64,000 nucleotides of DNA, from contig OX485806.1 of NCBI GenBank assembly GCA_950295325.1, positions 51,517,169 through 51,581,168 on the forward strand, written 5' to 3'. The stretch comes from Polytrichum commune. Taxonomy: Eukaryota; Streptophyta; Polytrichopsida; Polytrichales; Polytrichaceae. The position numbers and the translations under genes are program-made. Under the pieces are notes generated by a model. That model was not told where the DNA came from, ran no database searches, and worked only from the letters and a program-made list of their open reading frames with translations. Shown here in pieces: positions 49,325 to 61,159 of this stretch (position 1 is the first letter of the stretch; every line of letters begins with the position of its first letter).

Positions 49325-50836
49325 ACTTCATGGAATTGGTGCGTTTGTTTTGTTTGATCTTTTTTTTTCCAAGCTTTGCTTATTCCTTACAGTGCCATTC
49401 CATTTTGTAGGAGAAAATCATGACCGCCGAGGAATTTGTACAAATGCCCAATTGCAACCTTGCCGAATCCATTCGCAACAAATGGCTTCAAGCGTTCGGC
49501 AACAAGGGTGGCGATCTATATGTGGCCACTGTGAATGAATATATTCGAACGTTCCTCCAAGTTGTGGCGTACCATCAGTTTCTTAAGGGTGGCCTTAGGG
49601 GCGATGGCCCTAGCAAAAAAGAACTCAAGTTTCGATGTGCTCTACGTCGTGCTCAACGTATTAGTGACCCCGCTGTCCTACAGTAGGTTCTCCTCGACAT
49701 GCCTGGCGGGGACGAATTCTGTACTCGTAGTCCCCACCTCGAGGGTGCAGAGGTATTCGGCTCGCAGAAACGCAAGCCCGACACCCCCATTGGAGCTGAC
49801 GATGAAACCCACCGCCCCGACACCGTCAACTTCTCTCGCCCTCGTGTTGCTCAGAGAACCACAAGATCTCATGTTTCACCTTTACCTACCATCGTCGAGG
49901 AGTCCTCCCCGACCGTGATCGAGGTTCCACCACCCCCTCCTACTGGTATGGATTTTCGTCGTATCACTGCTGTACAAGAATCCAAAGTGGACGAGAAACT
50001 CTGGCATATTGCTCGCGTTCCTTATAATTCCTCCAAGGCATGTTGGGCCATGCATGTTGTCACCAAGAAGAAATGCACTGCCAAAATCGTCTCCAACTCC
50101 AAGAGCACCCTTGCACCGGCATACCTTGGAATTTAGAACTATTACAAATTTACAACACCTAAAGTCAAGAATTTTTTTTTGCCCCGACGATATTGAACGT
50201 TATGTCAAAGTATCACGTCGCAAGTGGGTCGACAAATTCCCTGCAGACCAAGAACGACCTCCAATCTCGCCCGTGTGGCCTGTCAAGCTTGGTACCAACC
50301 TCACTCGTCTGGAGATCCTGAAGCTGGAGAATGTCGACTTTCAGCTCCCTAAAAAGGAACACATCATGTCCACTCGCCTCTTCAACACATCGGCTCTTCT
50401 CCTCGACCTCTCCGGAGTGGACGTTCCAGCCAACCCATATTTTTATCCTTCTTCCAGACAATCCAAGACTATGAGACGGTCTGCCACCGCACCATCAACA
50501 AAACAAATGTAGATGGTTGCATCTGCACGAGCTATGGACGGGACCATATTGAAGGTCACCATGATTCCACGCCCTGGATTTGGTTGCGTGATCATGATGC
50601 AGTCCAAACCTGCACCTACACAAACCATTTACCAATTCACAGTGAGTTCCCTGCCCGAATGTAATTGTCCGGCCTTCAAGGATTTGATATCAAAGTTTGG
50701 CCGCAAACGAAATTCGTTCCTGCATTGCAAGCACCTCTACTTCATCTCTATTAAGGTCTCAAAAATGCAGACCCCGACGTTGACTTGTTCATTCATGCCC
50801 CGACATTTAGCTTCAATGAGGTCAAATTCATCCTAG
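49325..50836 (+). pseudogene. MULE-type transposase, C-terminal half with SWIM zinc finger
   Basis: After the solo LTR, a short exon end is followed by a 72-bp intron (49339-49410, GT...TAG). The next block encodes EKIMTAEEFVQMPNCNLAES and NKGGDLYVATVNEYIRTFLQ. A stop at 49684-49686 leads into a proline-rich linker (49699-49960) in the same frame. Frames then shift near 50140. The block 50513-50836 holds CNC at residues 50-52 and CKH at 72-74, in the SWIM pattern CxCx(n)CxH. SWIM fingers near the C-terminus are typical of MULE transposases. Confidence 0.7.
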
Positions 50837-51142
50837 AAGGGGGCCTCTTGACACAATCTACTTCCTAGAATTCCTCTCAGCCTAACACTACATTGTGCCC
50901 TCATAGATGTGTCCATTTCTGGACCTCTTGTGAACTCATTATTGCTTCCTATAATAAATATAATTTCATGGATTATTTTTATTCCCTTCAAAATATTATA
51001 TTACAATATTCAATTGTACCATGTGTTTCTCTCCCGGTTGAACACTACATGTTTAATTTGGAGGTACTTCCTATGTCTATAAACTCTATTTCCGTTTTGC
51101 AAACCTCCTGGATGATTCGGACTTCATCTCATCGTCCTTTTT

Positions 51143-51586
51143 TTATGGAGGTGGACCAGGTCGAAGCAAATCAACATATGAAACCGTTTTATCCCTTATT
51201 CGATCCTTCAGTGGACGACGATGCGGCGATAATCCTCTCATCCTCTCGCAAAACGATAAAGACTTCAAAGATTCGCCTACCACCTTCACCTCTTCCTCCG
51301 TTTCGATCGATTTGTCTTCATCCAAATCAACATTCTTCTCCGATACATCCGCCCGCCTCTTATAAATTTTAGCAGATCGTTTCTGCTCCTCCTGCATCCT
51401 CCACCTCCATGCTTGTGTGGACTGCGAAAATGGAGTCAGCTCGTAGTCATCACTATATCGATTTGCAGCACCTATGTCATGTTTCGGCGATGGATTAAAG
51501 GGAACATGGGGATCTCCTAGACTTCTAATTTCCTTCTCCCATTCTATGCCAGCAAACATGTCTCTTTCATCTCCCATTGTGTACAA
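51143..51586 (-). CDS. 147-residue open frame, unrecognised
   Basis: It is hydrophilic and rich in charged residues, with FSQSTQAWRWRMQEEQKRSA and SLKSLSFCERMRGLSPHRRP. It starts at an ATG preceded by another in-frame ATG (MYTMGDERDMF). Composition looks coding, and the opposite strand is less convincing. It could be the N-terminal part of a retroelement gag or a gene carried by the neighbouring MULE. No family is recognised. Confidence 0.35.
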   Translation of the reverse strand: MYTMGDERDMFAGIEWEKEIRSLGDPHVPFNPSPKHDIGAANRYSDDYELTPFSQSTQAWRWRMQEEQKRSAKIYKRRADVSEKNVDLDEDKSIETEEEVKVVGESLKSLSFCERMRGLSPHRRPLKDRIRDKTVSYVDLLRPGPPP

Positions 51587-51874
51587 GTGTATCTACAATC
51601 ATGTTGGGTATGAATCTAATTTATAATCTATTCGACCACAAATGATAATTGTTGCGGTCCAAGCTCTAGAGTTGACTCACATATAGCACCAAGAGAAAAG
51701 TGATGGAATAAAAACGAAGCAAGTTGACCCCTTTGTATTTTGATTGACTCATTCTTCAATTATACCAATCTCCAAAAAATTATTTTCATTTATTTTTTCT
51801 TGGGATCATCCTTGGTTTTAATCATGTACTTATGTATTATATTATAATTTTCCTATCATTCAAGCACTTCATAG

Positions 51875-52915
51875 CATAGTCCGCCAAGAGCCTAAGGCTA
51901 GTGTAAATGCAGCCTACAAAATTTGTGACTTAGCCTATAAAATTTTGAAAGTGTAGGACAAAGAGCCTATGGACAATTTAAAAACCATAGAATATCAACC
52001 TATGTGATAAAAAACATGTAGGAAATTTTGCCTACAAAGTTTTTAAAAGAGAGGATTTTAGCCATTCATCATTCTTCAAATTGAGAAATTAGTTGACCTA
52101 AGTATATATCTTTAGGCTAATACTCGGGGTTCTTGGGTGGCACATAGACGGATATCAATAATAGCCCTAACTCCCTTCCCGCCAATCTTTACAAATACCA
52201 TTCATCACAACTCCTCTCTCATCAACTCCTCTTTCTCTCTTTCTCTTTCTCTTTCTCCTACTAACGCTTGCCAACATTGCAAAATGCCAATGTGTTAGTA
52301 CTGCTACTTGTGAGAGAGGTTTCTCTGTGCAGAATAACATCAAGCAAAAGAAAAGGAATCGAATGACAACAACACACTTGGATAGTGTGATGCAGGTGGC
52401 GATTGAAGGACCAACCAAAAAATTTGAGTTTATTTTGGAGGAAGCTATATCTTTGTGGAAGGATTCAAGAAAGTTTCGATTCTTGTTTACTAATCCTGAG
52501 AAATATCTTGCAGGAAGAGTAGAGGTTGAATCAGAAGATGGTGAGGACTTTCACCCTTAAAGTCATTTGAATTTTAGCAACCTTTAATTATAATCAACTC
52601 TTTAAAAGAGAGTTGGTTAATCCTTGGCCTTCAAACGTGGTCAAAGGCTTAGCCAGGTTCAATTCTTGCCAAGGATACCACTTAGTACTCAAATTTTGAA
52701 TTTAAAGCCTACAACATTAAAAGATATGAAGGATTTTAACCTACTAAAATTTAATTTTGAAGGCAATTGGCGGATAACTTAAAAACTCAAAAGGTTTTCA
52801 ACTTACAAAAATTTGATATTGTAGGATGCAACCTATGCCATGCGGGAAATAGCCTATGCCTTTTTAAAGAGGTAGGCAATTAACCTCAATAACTTCAAAA
52901 ACTTTTCGGACACTA
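51875..52915 (+). mobile_element. Short hAT element, copy 2
   Basis: Perfect 8-bp duplications CTTCATAG lie at 51867-51874 and 52916-52923. The ends CATAGTCCG and (complement) TAGTGTCCG are imperfect inverted repeats. Motifs of the type GCCTACAAA and CCTATG recur near both ends, as in hAT subterminal regions. Inside is the end of a hAT transposase. At 1041 bp it is a deletion derivative that cannot move alone. Confidence 0.75.
52257..52560 (+). pseudogene. hAT transposase dimerisation domain (copy 2)
   Basis: The frame gives CVSTATCERGFSVQNNIKQK then NRMTTTHLDSVMQVAIEGP and FEFILEEAISLWKDSRKFRF. The S-CERGFS-xN-IK pattern with a following L--LM is the hAT C-terminal dimerisation region. The rest of the transposase is absent. 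Confidence 0.85.
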
Positions 52916-53139
52916 CTTCATAGTTTCCAAACTTAATGAGACCATTTCAAACTCAGGTTTTTAAAAAGAAATTTAGGACCTATACATTCCACGGAAATAG
53001 GTCCAATGTTTTATCATTTTTGGAAGATACTGGAATATTCTAAGTATATTTGTTTTTAAAAGTATTTTTAAATTTGGTCTATAAAGTTTGTTATTTTTAC
53101 TTCCTCTCCGCTCTCTGCTCTCCGTTCACCGCTCACATA

Positions 53140-53808
53140 GGAGTGTTGTCCGAGTGGTTCCCGGGACTACCAAGGTTTGAACAGGCCTAACATCCTCAAT
53201 ACTTGGCCAAATGAGGCAAGTGAGGAGTCTATCGGCATCTACGTGAAGCGTAGATGAAGACGAAGTGGTTGCTTGTTAACATCAAACATCATACAAGGAA
53301 GTTATGATGGTCTTAAGCTGTTGGGGGCTTCTAGGCCCAACAGCTAAGGGAAAATGTCTACTTGGCCCCAACTCTTGGTAGAGAGACAAAAGGTTTTCTT
53401 GACGGTGGGGTAGGGGCCCCGCCTAGAATGCTAGAGGCTTATATGGGTGAGGTGGTGTGGCCGAACCCACCTGAGGCCGAATGGCACGGCCTCCATGGGC
53501 TTTGGCCCATTGTGAGGCCAGAGTTGCCTAGTATGCTTCGGGTTGTTGTAGTGTTGTTCCGGCAATGCGATGATCATTATAAGATTGGACTTCCATGGAT
53601 GGAAGTCCACATCTAAGGATTGGTTACCGATTAAGGGGTGAGTCCCGAAAACAAAGTAGGAGGGTTGGTTCCCCTCTTATGAATTACAAGGTCCGGGATA
53701 GGAGGAGCTAACCATTAGCATGGCGGAATGCGAAGGGTTAGTGCTCGTAAGCTTTGCTAGAATTGAAAATTGGCAAGATTATTAAGGGGGCTAGCAAGGG
53801 TTGCGACA
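53140..53808 (+). repeat. Family A LTR, 5'-truncated
   Basis: It enters the LTR at about GAGTGGTTCCCGGGACTACC and continues to GCGACA at 53808. It is close to the copy at 48353. No duplication is visible because the left part is missing. Confidence 0.85.
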
Positions 53809-53811
53809 CTT

Positions 53812-53858
53812 AGGGGTCTTTTTTGTGCGCATGGTGTTTCGGGCACTCATGGAGAGTT
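53812..53858 (-). repeat. Inverted scrap of the family A LTR start
   Basis: The minus strand reads CTCTCCATGAGTGCCCGAAA, then CACCATGCGCACAAAA, the first 50 bp or so of the LTR in the opposite direction. It lies only three bases after the end of the preceding copy. Confidence 0.75.
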
Positions 53859-53869
53859 TTAACATTTTT

Positions 53870-54823
53870 GAATTCGCATCGAATAAATTTTGACTGGTTT
53901 GTATTCTTCTATGATGAAACGCTCGAGGACTTCTTTGGTGTAGTTTGTTTGGTTCATGATGGTGGTATGGTTTCTTTATTATTCTTAAATTCCCTTTCTA
54001 GGCAATAACACAAGTCTTTGTGTTCATTTATCTCAATTTTTTTAAGCTTTGATTTGAACCACTTCAATTGGGTTACATTGCTTGCCTATAAGATCAAATT
54101 TTCCATATGGAGAATTTCCAAAAATAAATAGGCACCCGTTTGTTTGATGTATAATGAATGAGCCGCTTAACTCTCAATGATGAAGAACAAGTCGATACGG
54201 TGGTACCACGCCCTGGCCAATTGCTTGAGCCCCTACAAAACTATCTTAAATTTGCATACAAGGTATTATTTTCTCTCATATATAAACCCCTCTGGTTACC
54301 AAAGTGACGGAATCATCCATCCACAGATGGTTTGTAGCAAAAGTCGGGATTACAATTAATTTTTGTTCATAGTTTTGTTTAATTAATTACACATGGTGGA
54401 CCACAAAATTTGTAATGGACGAGATTCAAGGCAACATGTATATTCAACCTGTTGCTTTTGAACTACTAGATATTAGGGCATCATTGCCAATATTCAAGGG
54501 GCCAACAACAAAAACAATCTTGCCGGTCATTAAACTGACCTTATTGCCACAAAACGGTTTTAAGAATTTGACAAACAACTACCACATACAAACAAGGGGT
54601 TCCAATCGAAATCTTAGGATTTGGACATCCCCCTTAGCATTTAATTAGGATTTTTATTCTTGCTTGAACTACAATATAAGGTATATGAGATTAAAGGTGT
54701 ACGTTCAAGCAACAAGCTTAGCTGCTCCCCTTCCTAGGGCCTGCACCTTAACTTTAAAATTTCTATTTGGAACTTACCTTATTTAGAGTTCAAGTTCTTT
54801 AGCTCCAAGTTCCACTCCAATTT
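53870..54823. other. AT-rich intergenic DNA, nothing recognised
   Basis: Short frames only; no motif or repeat structure seen. Confidence 0.55.
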
Positions 54824-56127
54824 TATCGCAACCCTTGCTATCGCCCCTTATTTAATTTGATCGTTTTTCAATCCTAGCAGGGGTCACAAACGCTAACCAT
54901 ACGCATTCCGTCATGCTAATGGTTAGCTCCCCATACCGTGGACCTCTTAGTTCACAGGTGGGGGACCAACCCCCCTACACTTGCATTTGGGACTCATCCC
55001 TTCATTGGTAACCAATGCTAAGTAACACTAAAACCACCCGAACCATACTAGGCAACTATGACCTCATGTTAGGCCAATGCCCGTGGAGACTGTGCCGTTC
55101 GACCTCGGGTGGGTTTGGCCGCCCACACCGCCTCATCCACATAAGCCTCTGTCAGACATAAACCCCCACCCTTATGCGTCGTAGTCCAGGTGAGAGCCTA
55201 TGGCTCACATGTCATTGCTTAATCCCCCTGACATTGGAATCCCACTCCCAATGCTCCTCCAATCTTAATGTTGAACACCCAACTCTTTATTTAAAGATCA
55301 CAACGTGACAAGTATTTAGAAATATTTTTTCTATTTCCCTTGTGGACATTCCCAACACCATCACTTCTCAAGTCTTCCATCCACAACAACAAGCTAGTTA
55401 ACTACCTTAAGCAATCTCCTAATGGCATCAAGGCACACCATCAACATTTGATTTGCCCATGCCCATCCTCTTAAATCAACTAATCAATTCCAAACCACAA
55501 TATTTAAAATCCTACCTAATCATCTAGCTCTGTTCATTCCACGGCCCCCTCATCACCCAGCGGCTTCTAGTCACCTTGGCATTGGCCTGCCCACTGCTGG
55601 TGTTTCCCAACAGTTCCCATGTGCAACCTCAATGGGAAGTTGTGATCTCGATTCCGCTTCCTGCCTTTGGCCAACCCCCTTGCCGTGTGGCCGCGGACCA
55701 GTGGTGATTTTTCACAAGGTCCCTAACATGTCTAGGGACATGTTCATAAAAAAAAACATTTCCAGTGGACGGCTTCTTAGAAAATGAACCGGTTTTGGGA
55801 CGTGTCAAATTCACTTTGGACGGGTTCTTAAAATAACGTTTTTTAATTTAAAAAATCCCCAAAAAATAAATGGTACAAATATCAATTATATTATATCATA
55901 TATGACATGTGAATATAAGCATAATGCAATCAAACCACTAGTACCCAATCAAAATATCAATCTTGAAGTGCTTGATTCACCTGCATACATTAATTCATCA
56001 ATCACAAAATTTAAAACCTTTTTAACATAATATCAAAGATTATAATTGAAGGTAAATTTAGTAATTGAATATGAATTAGTATATATAAACATGTTCAAAA
56101 ATTTTAAAACAAAGAGCTACTTACCCT

Positions 56128-56652
56128 TTAAAGAAGTGGATGAATTCTCCTATCCTTCGTGTTTCTCCAAACAAGCATCACTGCATTCCAATTGATGTTT
56201 TCAACTGGAATATTTGCACATGAAATGCGCATCAAAGCATCTAAAGTTTCTAACTTCAACCTAGTACCTAGATGACTTTTGATAAGGTTTTGTTTAGAGA
56301 AACCCCTCTCACATATTGCAGTGCTCACTGGAATCACCATAACTCTTCTCCATAAGTTATTCAAACCAGGCCAATTGATTGACCACTCTAGAGTGGTACA
56401 TGCAAACTCCCAAGCTTCAAATAAAAACTTATTTGGGATCATCTCTCTCATGGTCTCCACCATCTCCAAACACTCACCCCGACACCGATCTTGTTCTTCT
56501 TCAAAAGTCTGAAACTTCACAAACAACCTTTCCAACCACTTTTCAGTAATACGAGTTCTCTCATCATCATTTGTTGGATAGATATTGGGACTAAAGAGCT
56601 TGCATGCATTGAAGATGCCTAAGTCTGAAGACTTGTTATTCAATGCATCCAC
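56128..56652 (-). pseudogene. hAT transposase C-terminal fragment (copy 1)
   Basis: The 174-residue open frame holds WPGLNNLWRRVMVIPVSTAI, CERGFSKQNLIKSHLGTRLK and LETLDALMRIS. The tryptophan-rich helix and CERGFSxxNxIK belong to the hAT dimerisation region. The N-terminal zinc finger and catalytic core are missing. It was open enough to suggest a fairly recent deletion product. Confidence 0.9.
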
Positions 56653-56850
56653 CAGAGAGAAAAGGATGAAGGAAACAACAAGTTGTTGTGAAGGATTTGA
56701 GTTTGTTTCTCTAAACTAGTCTATGTGGACGAAATGGGACAGGTGGCAGCTAAAATAGATAAAGCAGAATTGAAGGAAGATACTATTGTTTCCAAGTGCA
56801 ACCAATCACATGCTGACATCTTTCGGGTTATCTTTATCAATTTGTTTTTT

Positions 56851-57031
56851 TCTTTAACCTTTTCATGGACGGGTTGGTTTAGAAATTACCGGTTTTGGGA
56901 CGGGTTGTTTTTTCTTTAACCTTTCCATGGACGGGTTGGTTTTGAAATTACCGGTTTTGGGATGGGTTGTTTTTTCTTTAACCTTTCCATGGACGGGTTG
57001 GTTTTGAAATTACCGGTTTTGGGACGGGTTG
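56851..57031 (+). repeat. 62-bp unit repeated three times in the hAT end
   Basis: Units start at 56851, 56913 and 56975 and share CATGGACGGGTTGGTTT and TTACCGGTTTTGGGACGGGT. The complementary part of the left end (55765-55840) holds related ACCGGTTTTGGGACG motifs, so they may be transposase-binding sites. Confidence 0.93.
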
Positions 57032-58347
57032 CAATTTTTTTTGCCTTTTAATTCGAGGTTTTTGGACGTGGATGGGTAAAAACTTTGTGAAAAAACACCC
57101 ATGCCGCGGACCCTCAGAGGCTCAACCGAGATGAGTGTTGGCAGCTAGTCCCTCCTTTCTCTTACCTTAGCATTGTCCCAGCAGCCAGCTGCCACCCTTC
57201 GCCGTCACACACCGATTTGAATCCTGTATCCCACTCAATATTGACTCAATTTCGGGGGTCGCTGCCCAATCGTGAGCCATTCACTCATACTGAACTCGGT
57301 TACAAGCAGCCCCCGGCACAGGTTGTTCTTCCCCGATTTGAATCTAAATCCGAATTCTCGAACTCACACGCACTACCTGGCACCAATAATGCTTGCCTTG
57401 CCCAATCGGGAGATTGAATTCAAGGTATGAATCACAACCTCAGGCTCGAAATTTGAGCAGAGAGGCTTACTCATCTGTAGCCCTTTCGAATCCTTACCAG
57501 TCAAGTTGAGGATTAGTTCGGCCTACCTCAAGCGACCTCATTCCACCAATGCTGAACTTATACATTTCCCACCTCCCCTCTGTCAATCTGTGGCGATATT
57601 GATGCGAGGCCTCACTACTGGCCCACAATTGCTTCAGCAGCCTCCTCTGCAACTGAGATCGCCGCAATTCGTTGGTGGTTCTGCCCACATTTTGGCAGTG
57701 TCTTCCCTCGTGAGGCTGCTGCTCACCGTGCTTCCCAATCCTCCTTACGTTTGTTCCCCTCTAGTCAATGCAACAGCAGCTCGACGTTGCATTCTCCTCA
57801 GTGTACAAGCAGATCTACGCTTTTCGGTAGGGTCATTGCTCCCTGCCTCCCACAGCTAACCGCAATTCTCTTCCCCCTTCTACCCCCAGTGAGAGAGAGA
57901 GAACTGAGAGAGAGCCTGCTCGGGACTTCCTGGACCCCTCTTCCGACTCCACGGAAATCCAGCTGCTTATCTACTGATTTTGGGAACCCCCCCCCCCCTT
58001 TGAATGGACACCGTCCTAGGCTTAAATGCTCAACATACTTGCCTCCAACCATTTGAACCCCGCATCAATCACCCGCTAATTAACTACTCAACTCAATTGG
58101 TTATTTTTCCACTTCTAATAACCTAATCTAGATACTTAATTCAATCCAAATCTAAATTAATTAAAACCAAGTCTAAACTCTAATGCTTCACATTTGTTAT
58201 CACTTTGACCATACAAGCAACCACAACGTTGAAGTTCTTTATGATTTTTTAGTGTTAAGTTGACATGTGGGCACAATATTGGGCTCACATAACTAGCGAC
58301 CATCAGGGGATGAATCCATAATCTTTTGCTTGCAAGCAAATGTCACA

Positions 58348-58530
58348 TCATGCCATGTACTCCTTGCATCTACTGTCGGATGTGCGACTTGGGAAACTCT
58401 CCCCATTCAATGTTTCGAATTCCAATGAGTTGTTTGGGAATGCCTCACGAATGAGGTATGGGCCCAAGCACACGGCGTCAAACTTATCCGGAAACTCAAG
58501 CTTCCTAGCATCTTGAAGTAGCACCATCAT
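58348..58530 (-). pseudogene. Family B integrase C-terminus
   Basis: The frame reads LQDARKLEFPDKFDAVCLGP, then NSLEFETLNGESFPSR and SRCKEYMA. It matches 45520-45719 residue for residue at most sites. Confidence 0.88.
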
Positions 58531-59469
58531 ATCTGGTGCACAATATCGGGCTCACAGCCTCTAGGAATTTTGGCAGGGCCCTTATTCCACCATCAAGAGA
58601 CCTTTTGTCTTTCTATCAAGAGTTGGGGCCAAGTAGACATTCTCCCTTAGCCGCTCAGGTTGGAAGCCCCCCAATAGTTTCAAAACACTATAACTTTCTT
58701 GTATGATGTCTAATGCTAACAAACGACCACTGCATCGTCATCCAAGTTTTATGTAGATGTCGATGAAATCCTAAGTTGCCCCATTCAGGCATGTATTGAG
58801 AAAGTTATGCTTGTTCAAATCTTGGCAGTCATGGGAGCCATTCTCAGACCATTGTTGTACCTGGGCGTTGTCTTGGGACGGTGCCCCACTCAAATTGCCA
58901 TATCTCCTAGCTCACACCTCCGATTGAGGTGTTTTTGATCATTTTACAATCCGCACGCCATAAGCTACACATAGCTGATGGCCTACGCTCATGACTCCTA
59001 GTCTTTGTGGATGGGAGGTGTTCCCAACGCCCAAGGTCCTCACCCATAGTAAGATCAAACTTCAAATTCCAACTCCAAATTTTAAGCTTCAAGGTCCAAG
59101 CTTATGCAACAATTTAAAAAGCATCTACTCCCGGTGGATGCATAAAAAATGTGGTGATAATTGATATTGAAAGCAAAATAACCCATAAGATTGGCTGGAT
59201 GGATGCATTATTCTAGTGCTTTGAAGAAATGACCTTTTGATTGTTATTATTGTTTAATTACACTCCGTGAAAAACCTTCACATGTATGTTGCATTCATCC
59301 AAACATTATATTCATCCAAATAAACCAATTAAATTCATTCTAAGCCCATTAATTCATCCTATACGGTGCAACTCTTCGTTGAACCTAAAACCCACTACTT
59401 ATCATCATTTTTGGTGTTGTTAGCATTTGTTTTGGTTCTTTGTCATACAACAAAATCATACAACGTTGC

Positions 59470-60128
59470 CCAGTTTATCACAATAATAGCACGTCCTAGC
59501 GTCATTATGTACAATATATTGTTCCATTTGCATTGATGCAACACCATTGTGACACCATGAATTTAGAGATTTATATCCTTTTTTTTGGATATTTCATACA
59601 TCAAAAATGTTGTCAAATATTTCATAATCGAGTTTTTTATCACCATGGTCTCCGTAGCGGTGATCAAATGTTTGGACAATACTGAGAAACTCTTGAACAA
59701 AGTCATGACAATATAGGCATTTTCCATAAATACCTCTAAGCAATAAAATTGATCCGCAATAGCCTTGACCTTATCGATGTGATCCAACAAGTCATTACCT
59801 TTTTGCATCTTGCATGTGCAAAATTTGTGGCAAATGGAAAAATATTAGACAAATTCCTTTTCTTATGGATGTTGTAAAAGGTCTTTCATGCCTCTCCTAG
59901 TCTTTTACAACCCTTGATGTTTACAAGTTGATTGTCCACCAAATTGAGTGCAATGATAGATATTCCCTTTTTGATACACCTTTGGTATTGTTTGTTGTTT
60001 ACTTCGTTGGATTCATTCACAATATTCTTGAAAACCATGGAAACCAACCCCAATTCTAATTTAAACTTCCAAAGATTAAAATTCTCTCCATTGAATTTGT
60101 CAATGATTTTAACACCCTCACCCTTCAA
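59470..60128 (-). pseudogene. Ty1/copia gag (UBN2 type) with zinc knuckle, decayed
   Basis: 60128-59886 encodes IIDKFNGENFNLWKFKLELG and GCKRLGEA, the W--K start of copia gag. 59808-59563 encodes MQKGNDLLDHIDKVKAIADQ and ETMVIKNSIMKYLTTFLM, its later part. At about 59500 the strand reads CYYCDKLGNVV-stop-FC, a CX2CX4-X5-C knuckle in which histidine is replaced. Frameshifts lie between the parts. No copia LTR or pol was found. Confidence 0.85.
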
Positions 60129-60229
60129 CTAATACCATTTTATGCTCAAAGATTGGAGGTATACCCTTTAATCATTCAAATCATTTTTTTAATAAAATTA
60201 TATGCATTCAATGGTTTCATAAGCCTCAA

Positions 60230-61150
60230 CCAACCCTTCTTGAATTAAATGAGCCCCTTTCGATCCAAATGTATTTTTCCACCTCAATCCATTCAAGTGA
60301 GTTTTTTTCTTTTTTTTGTATATTTTCCACTTCAATCCACTCAAATCATGTCTTTTTGCTCTCAAATATGTTTTTGTACATTATTCCATTTGAATTAAGT
60401 TTTTTTGCTCTCAAATGAATTTTTGAATTTTGAGTCCATTCAAGCCATGCATTTTTTCTTTTAGATATGCTTTTGCACATTTAATCCACTTAAATGCTTT
60501 CACGCCTTCGGTCCACTCAAATTATATATTTTTGAAGTCAAATGAACATTTTTTCTCATAATGTGCCTTTGCATGTTCTTTAAACCAAATTCCCTTATAC
60601 CCAATTGTGCATTTGCATATTCAAACCACTCAAATCTAGTCTTCTTCAATTCATATGTGCCTTGGCACATTCATCCACTCAAATCTATTATTTTCCAACT
60701 TAGATGTGCCTTTGTACATTCAAACCACTCAAAACAAACCCTTTTCAAGTATAATAACCTTTACATAATCAAATCACTCAAATCAAACTCTTTGCAACTC
60801 TAATATGCTTTTGCATCTTGAAACCACTCGCATTAGGCCATCTTCACTTCAAATTTGTCCTTGCACCCTCAAACCATTTAAATCAAGCCCTATTCAATTC
60901 TAACATGTTTTTGTACAATCAAATTAGGCCTTCTTTAACTCAAATGTGCCATTGCACCTTCAAACCATTCAAATCAAACCCCATTTAATTCTACTGTGTT
61001 TTTGCACACTCAAATCACCCAAATCATACATTTTCATCTAAGATGTGTTTTTGCACCCTCAAACCATCTCAAATTAGGCTTTCTTCAAATTTTATGTGTT
61101 TTTGCACATTCAAATCACTCAAATCATGCCCTCTTCAACTCAAATGACAT
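60230..61150 (+). repeat. Degenerate tandem repeat, about 60-bp unit
   Basis: Motifs TTTTGCACATTCAAA, CCACTCAAATCA and TCTTCAACTCAAATGTG recur about every 60 bp over 900 bp. Units are diverged, especially before 60540. The open frames here are products of the repeat. Confidence 0.8.
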
Positions 61151-61159
61151 TCAATACAT

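Larger units (their letters stand above)
55699..57103 (-). mobile_element. Short hAT element, copy 1, inside the family B LTR
   Basis: Perfect 8-bp duplications CCGCGGAC lie at 55691-55698 and 57104-57111. The terminal inverted repeats are CAGTGGTGATTTTTCACAA on the left and, as complement of the right end, CATGGGTGTTTTTTCACAA. The 1405-bp element keeps only the C-terminal part of the transposase, so it is non-autonomous. Confidence 0.95.
55150..58556 (-). mobile_element. Family B retrotransposon, internally deleted
   Basis: It starts TGTCAGACA and ends GGGCTCACA, with GCCTC duplications at 55145-55149 and 58557-58561. On the minus strand it has a 21-bp stub of the 5' LTR (58556-58536), then the end of integrase, then a 3' LTR (58289-55150) that holds a hAT insertion. 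Without the hAT and one target copy that LTR is about 1.73 kb, close to the 1650 bp at 45779. A deletion removed most of the 5' LTR and almost all of gag-pol. Confidence 0.88.
54824..59058 (-). repeat. Family A LTR, split by a family B element
   Basis: Two pieces, 54824-55149 and 58557-59058, together make most of one minus-strand LTR. The end near 59058 is truncated before the TGTCGC start. The gap is the family B element with GCCTC duplications, which itself holds a hAT. The left end reads TATCGC. Confidence 0.88.

Noticed and set aside
50009-50512. 167-residue plus frame and overlapping frames in the MULE linker as separate genes
   Set aside because: They are successive frames of one broken transposase coding sequence, linked by frameshifts.
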